DNA from: Burkholderiales bacterium
GTDB taxonomy: Bacteria; Pseudomonadota; Gammaproteobacteria; Burkholderiales; Usitatibacteraceae
Length of the DNA: 14,559 nucleotides
Assembly: GCA_017880705.1 (NCBI GenBank)
Contig: JADGRS010000028.1
Location: 1 to 14,559, forward strand
Reading direction: 5' to 3'
The position numbers and the translations under genes were made by a program. The notes below the pieces were generated by a model. It saw nothing but the letters and a program-made list of their open reading frames with translations, was not told the origin of the DNA and searched no databases. Below are positions 14,203 through 14,559 of this stretch, in pieces. The first letter of the stretch is position 1. Each line of letters starts with the position of its first letter.

Positions 14203-14559
14203 TCAAGCCCCCGGAGCCGAGGCGACGTTGACGCGGTCGGGGCGAATGACGTCGCTCACGCCGTTCCTCTTGAAAGCCTCGATCAGCGCTCGCGTACCCA
14301 TGCGCTCCTTCATCGCGCGCTCTTCCTCGTAGAGCGGAATGAGCTGGTAGAAGCGCACGACACGCCCGTCCGCGAGGCGCATCGACCCGAACGCCGTCGG
14401 ATCCTCGAGCAGCATCATGCTCGACAGCCACGTGCCCGGCGCGAACGGCTCCGGCGGCGAGTTTCCGACGGTCTGCTCGCTGGCGAGGAAGACCGGCTCC
14501 GTCTCGGGCCAGTGGGCGATGAGGCGCATGGACTCGATGGGCCAGTACCTGTCCGGCAG
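14203..14559 (-). CDS. Suppressor-of-fused (SUFU) domain-like protein, 3' part only
   Basis: Only the C-terminal 118 residues are in the window; the frame is open to the right edge, so the N-terminus lies outside. The segment begins LPDRYWPIESMRLIAHWPET. It includes GTWLSSMMLLEDP, then RLADGRVVRFYQLIPLYEEERAMKER followed by GTRALIEAFKRNGVSDV. The combination 'ADGR..RFYQLIPLYEEE' plus a helix with LIEAF matches what I remember of bacterial SUFU-domain (Pfam SUFU) proteins, whose role is often linked to immunity or effector clusters but is mostly unknown. An internal ATG at 14529 exists, but coding character continues upstream of it, so it is not taken as the start. It sits 138 bp upstream of the SPFH gene on the same strand. 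Confidence 0.65.
   Translation of the reverse strand: MPDRYWPIESMRLIAHWPETEPVFLASEQTVGNSPPEPFAPGTWLSSMMLLEDPTAFGSMRLADGRVVRFYQLIPLYEEERAMKERMGTRALIEAFKRNGVSDVIRPDRVNVASAPGA

Noticed and set aside
12668..14431. A 587-codon minus-strand frame overlapping the SPFH gene
   Set aside because: Out of frame with the SPFH domain and of biased Arg/Gly/Ala composition; a shadow.

Overview
The window reads as a high-GC, gene-dense stretch of a proteobacterial chromosome. The best fit is a betaproteobacterium. The reasons are a ubiquinone-pathway cluster (ubiE-ubiJ preceded by a DUF971 gene), the metX-metW pair, a sugar-permease-free PTS trio (EIIA-Man, HPr, EI) and a B12-dependent ribonucleotide reductase. 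No rRNA, tRNA, CRISPR array, integrase or transposase gene is visible. No gene-free stretch exceeds 300 bases; the longest is the metX leader at 9351-9594. All taxonomic statements are inference.

Layout. (1) 1-3140: the 5' part of msrA (minus) diverges from nrdJ (plus) across only 29 bp. nrdJ then converges on a small zinc-ribbon membrane gene, with two overlapping hairpins at the junction. (2) 3127-6042: a minus-strand block. DUF971, ubiE, ubiJ and an EamA-type transporter are joined by overlapping stop/start codons; the zinc-ribbon gene follows after a 108-bp gap. (3) 6057-6155: a palindromic 99-bp element with 22-bp perfect inverted arms sits between DUF971 and the PTS genes. (4) 6154-8580: EIIA-Man, HPr (ptsH) and EI (ptsI) on the plus strand, a regulatory-type PTS. 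(5) 8607-9350: an unrecognised exported protein on the minus strand. (6) 9449-11405: a promoter, a SAM-II riboswitch, an intrinsic terminator, then metX-metW, forming a self-contained methionine-biosynthesis control unit. (7) 11412-14559: a minus-strand group comprising a suppressor-of-fused-like gene (cut by the window end), a band-7/SPFH membrane protein and an exported SH3-domain protein of unknown function.

How it fits together. Most genes are housekeeping. NrdJ makes deoxyribonucleotides without needing oxygen. UbiE and UbiJ serve ubiquinone synthesis. The PTS trio can pass phosphate from PEP to EIIA as a signal. MetX and MetW commit homoserine to methionine under SAM feedback. The most interesting non-coding signals are the SAM-II riboswitch coupled to a terminator and the palindromic element, whose right arm runs into the EIIA start codon. 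The least explained protein context is the SPFH / SH3 pair.
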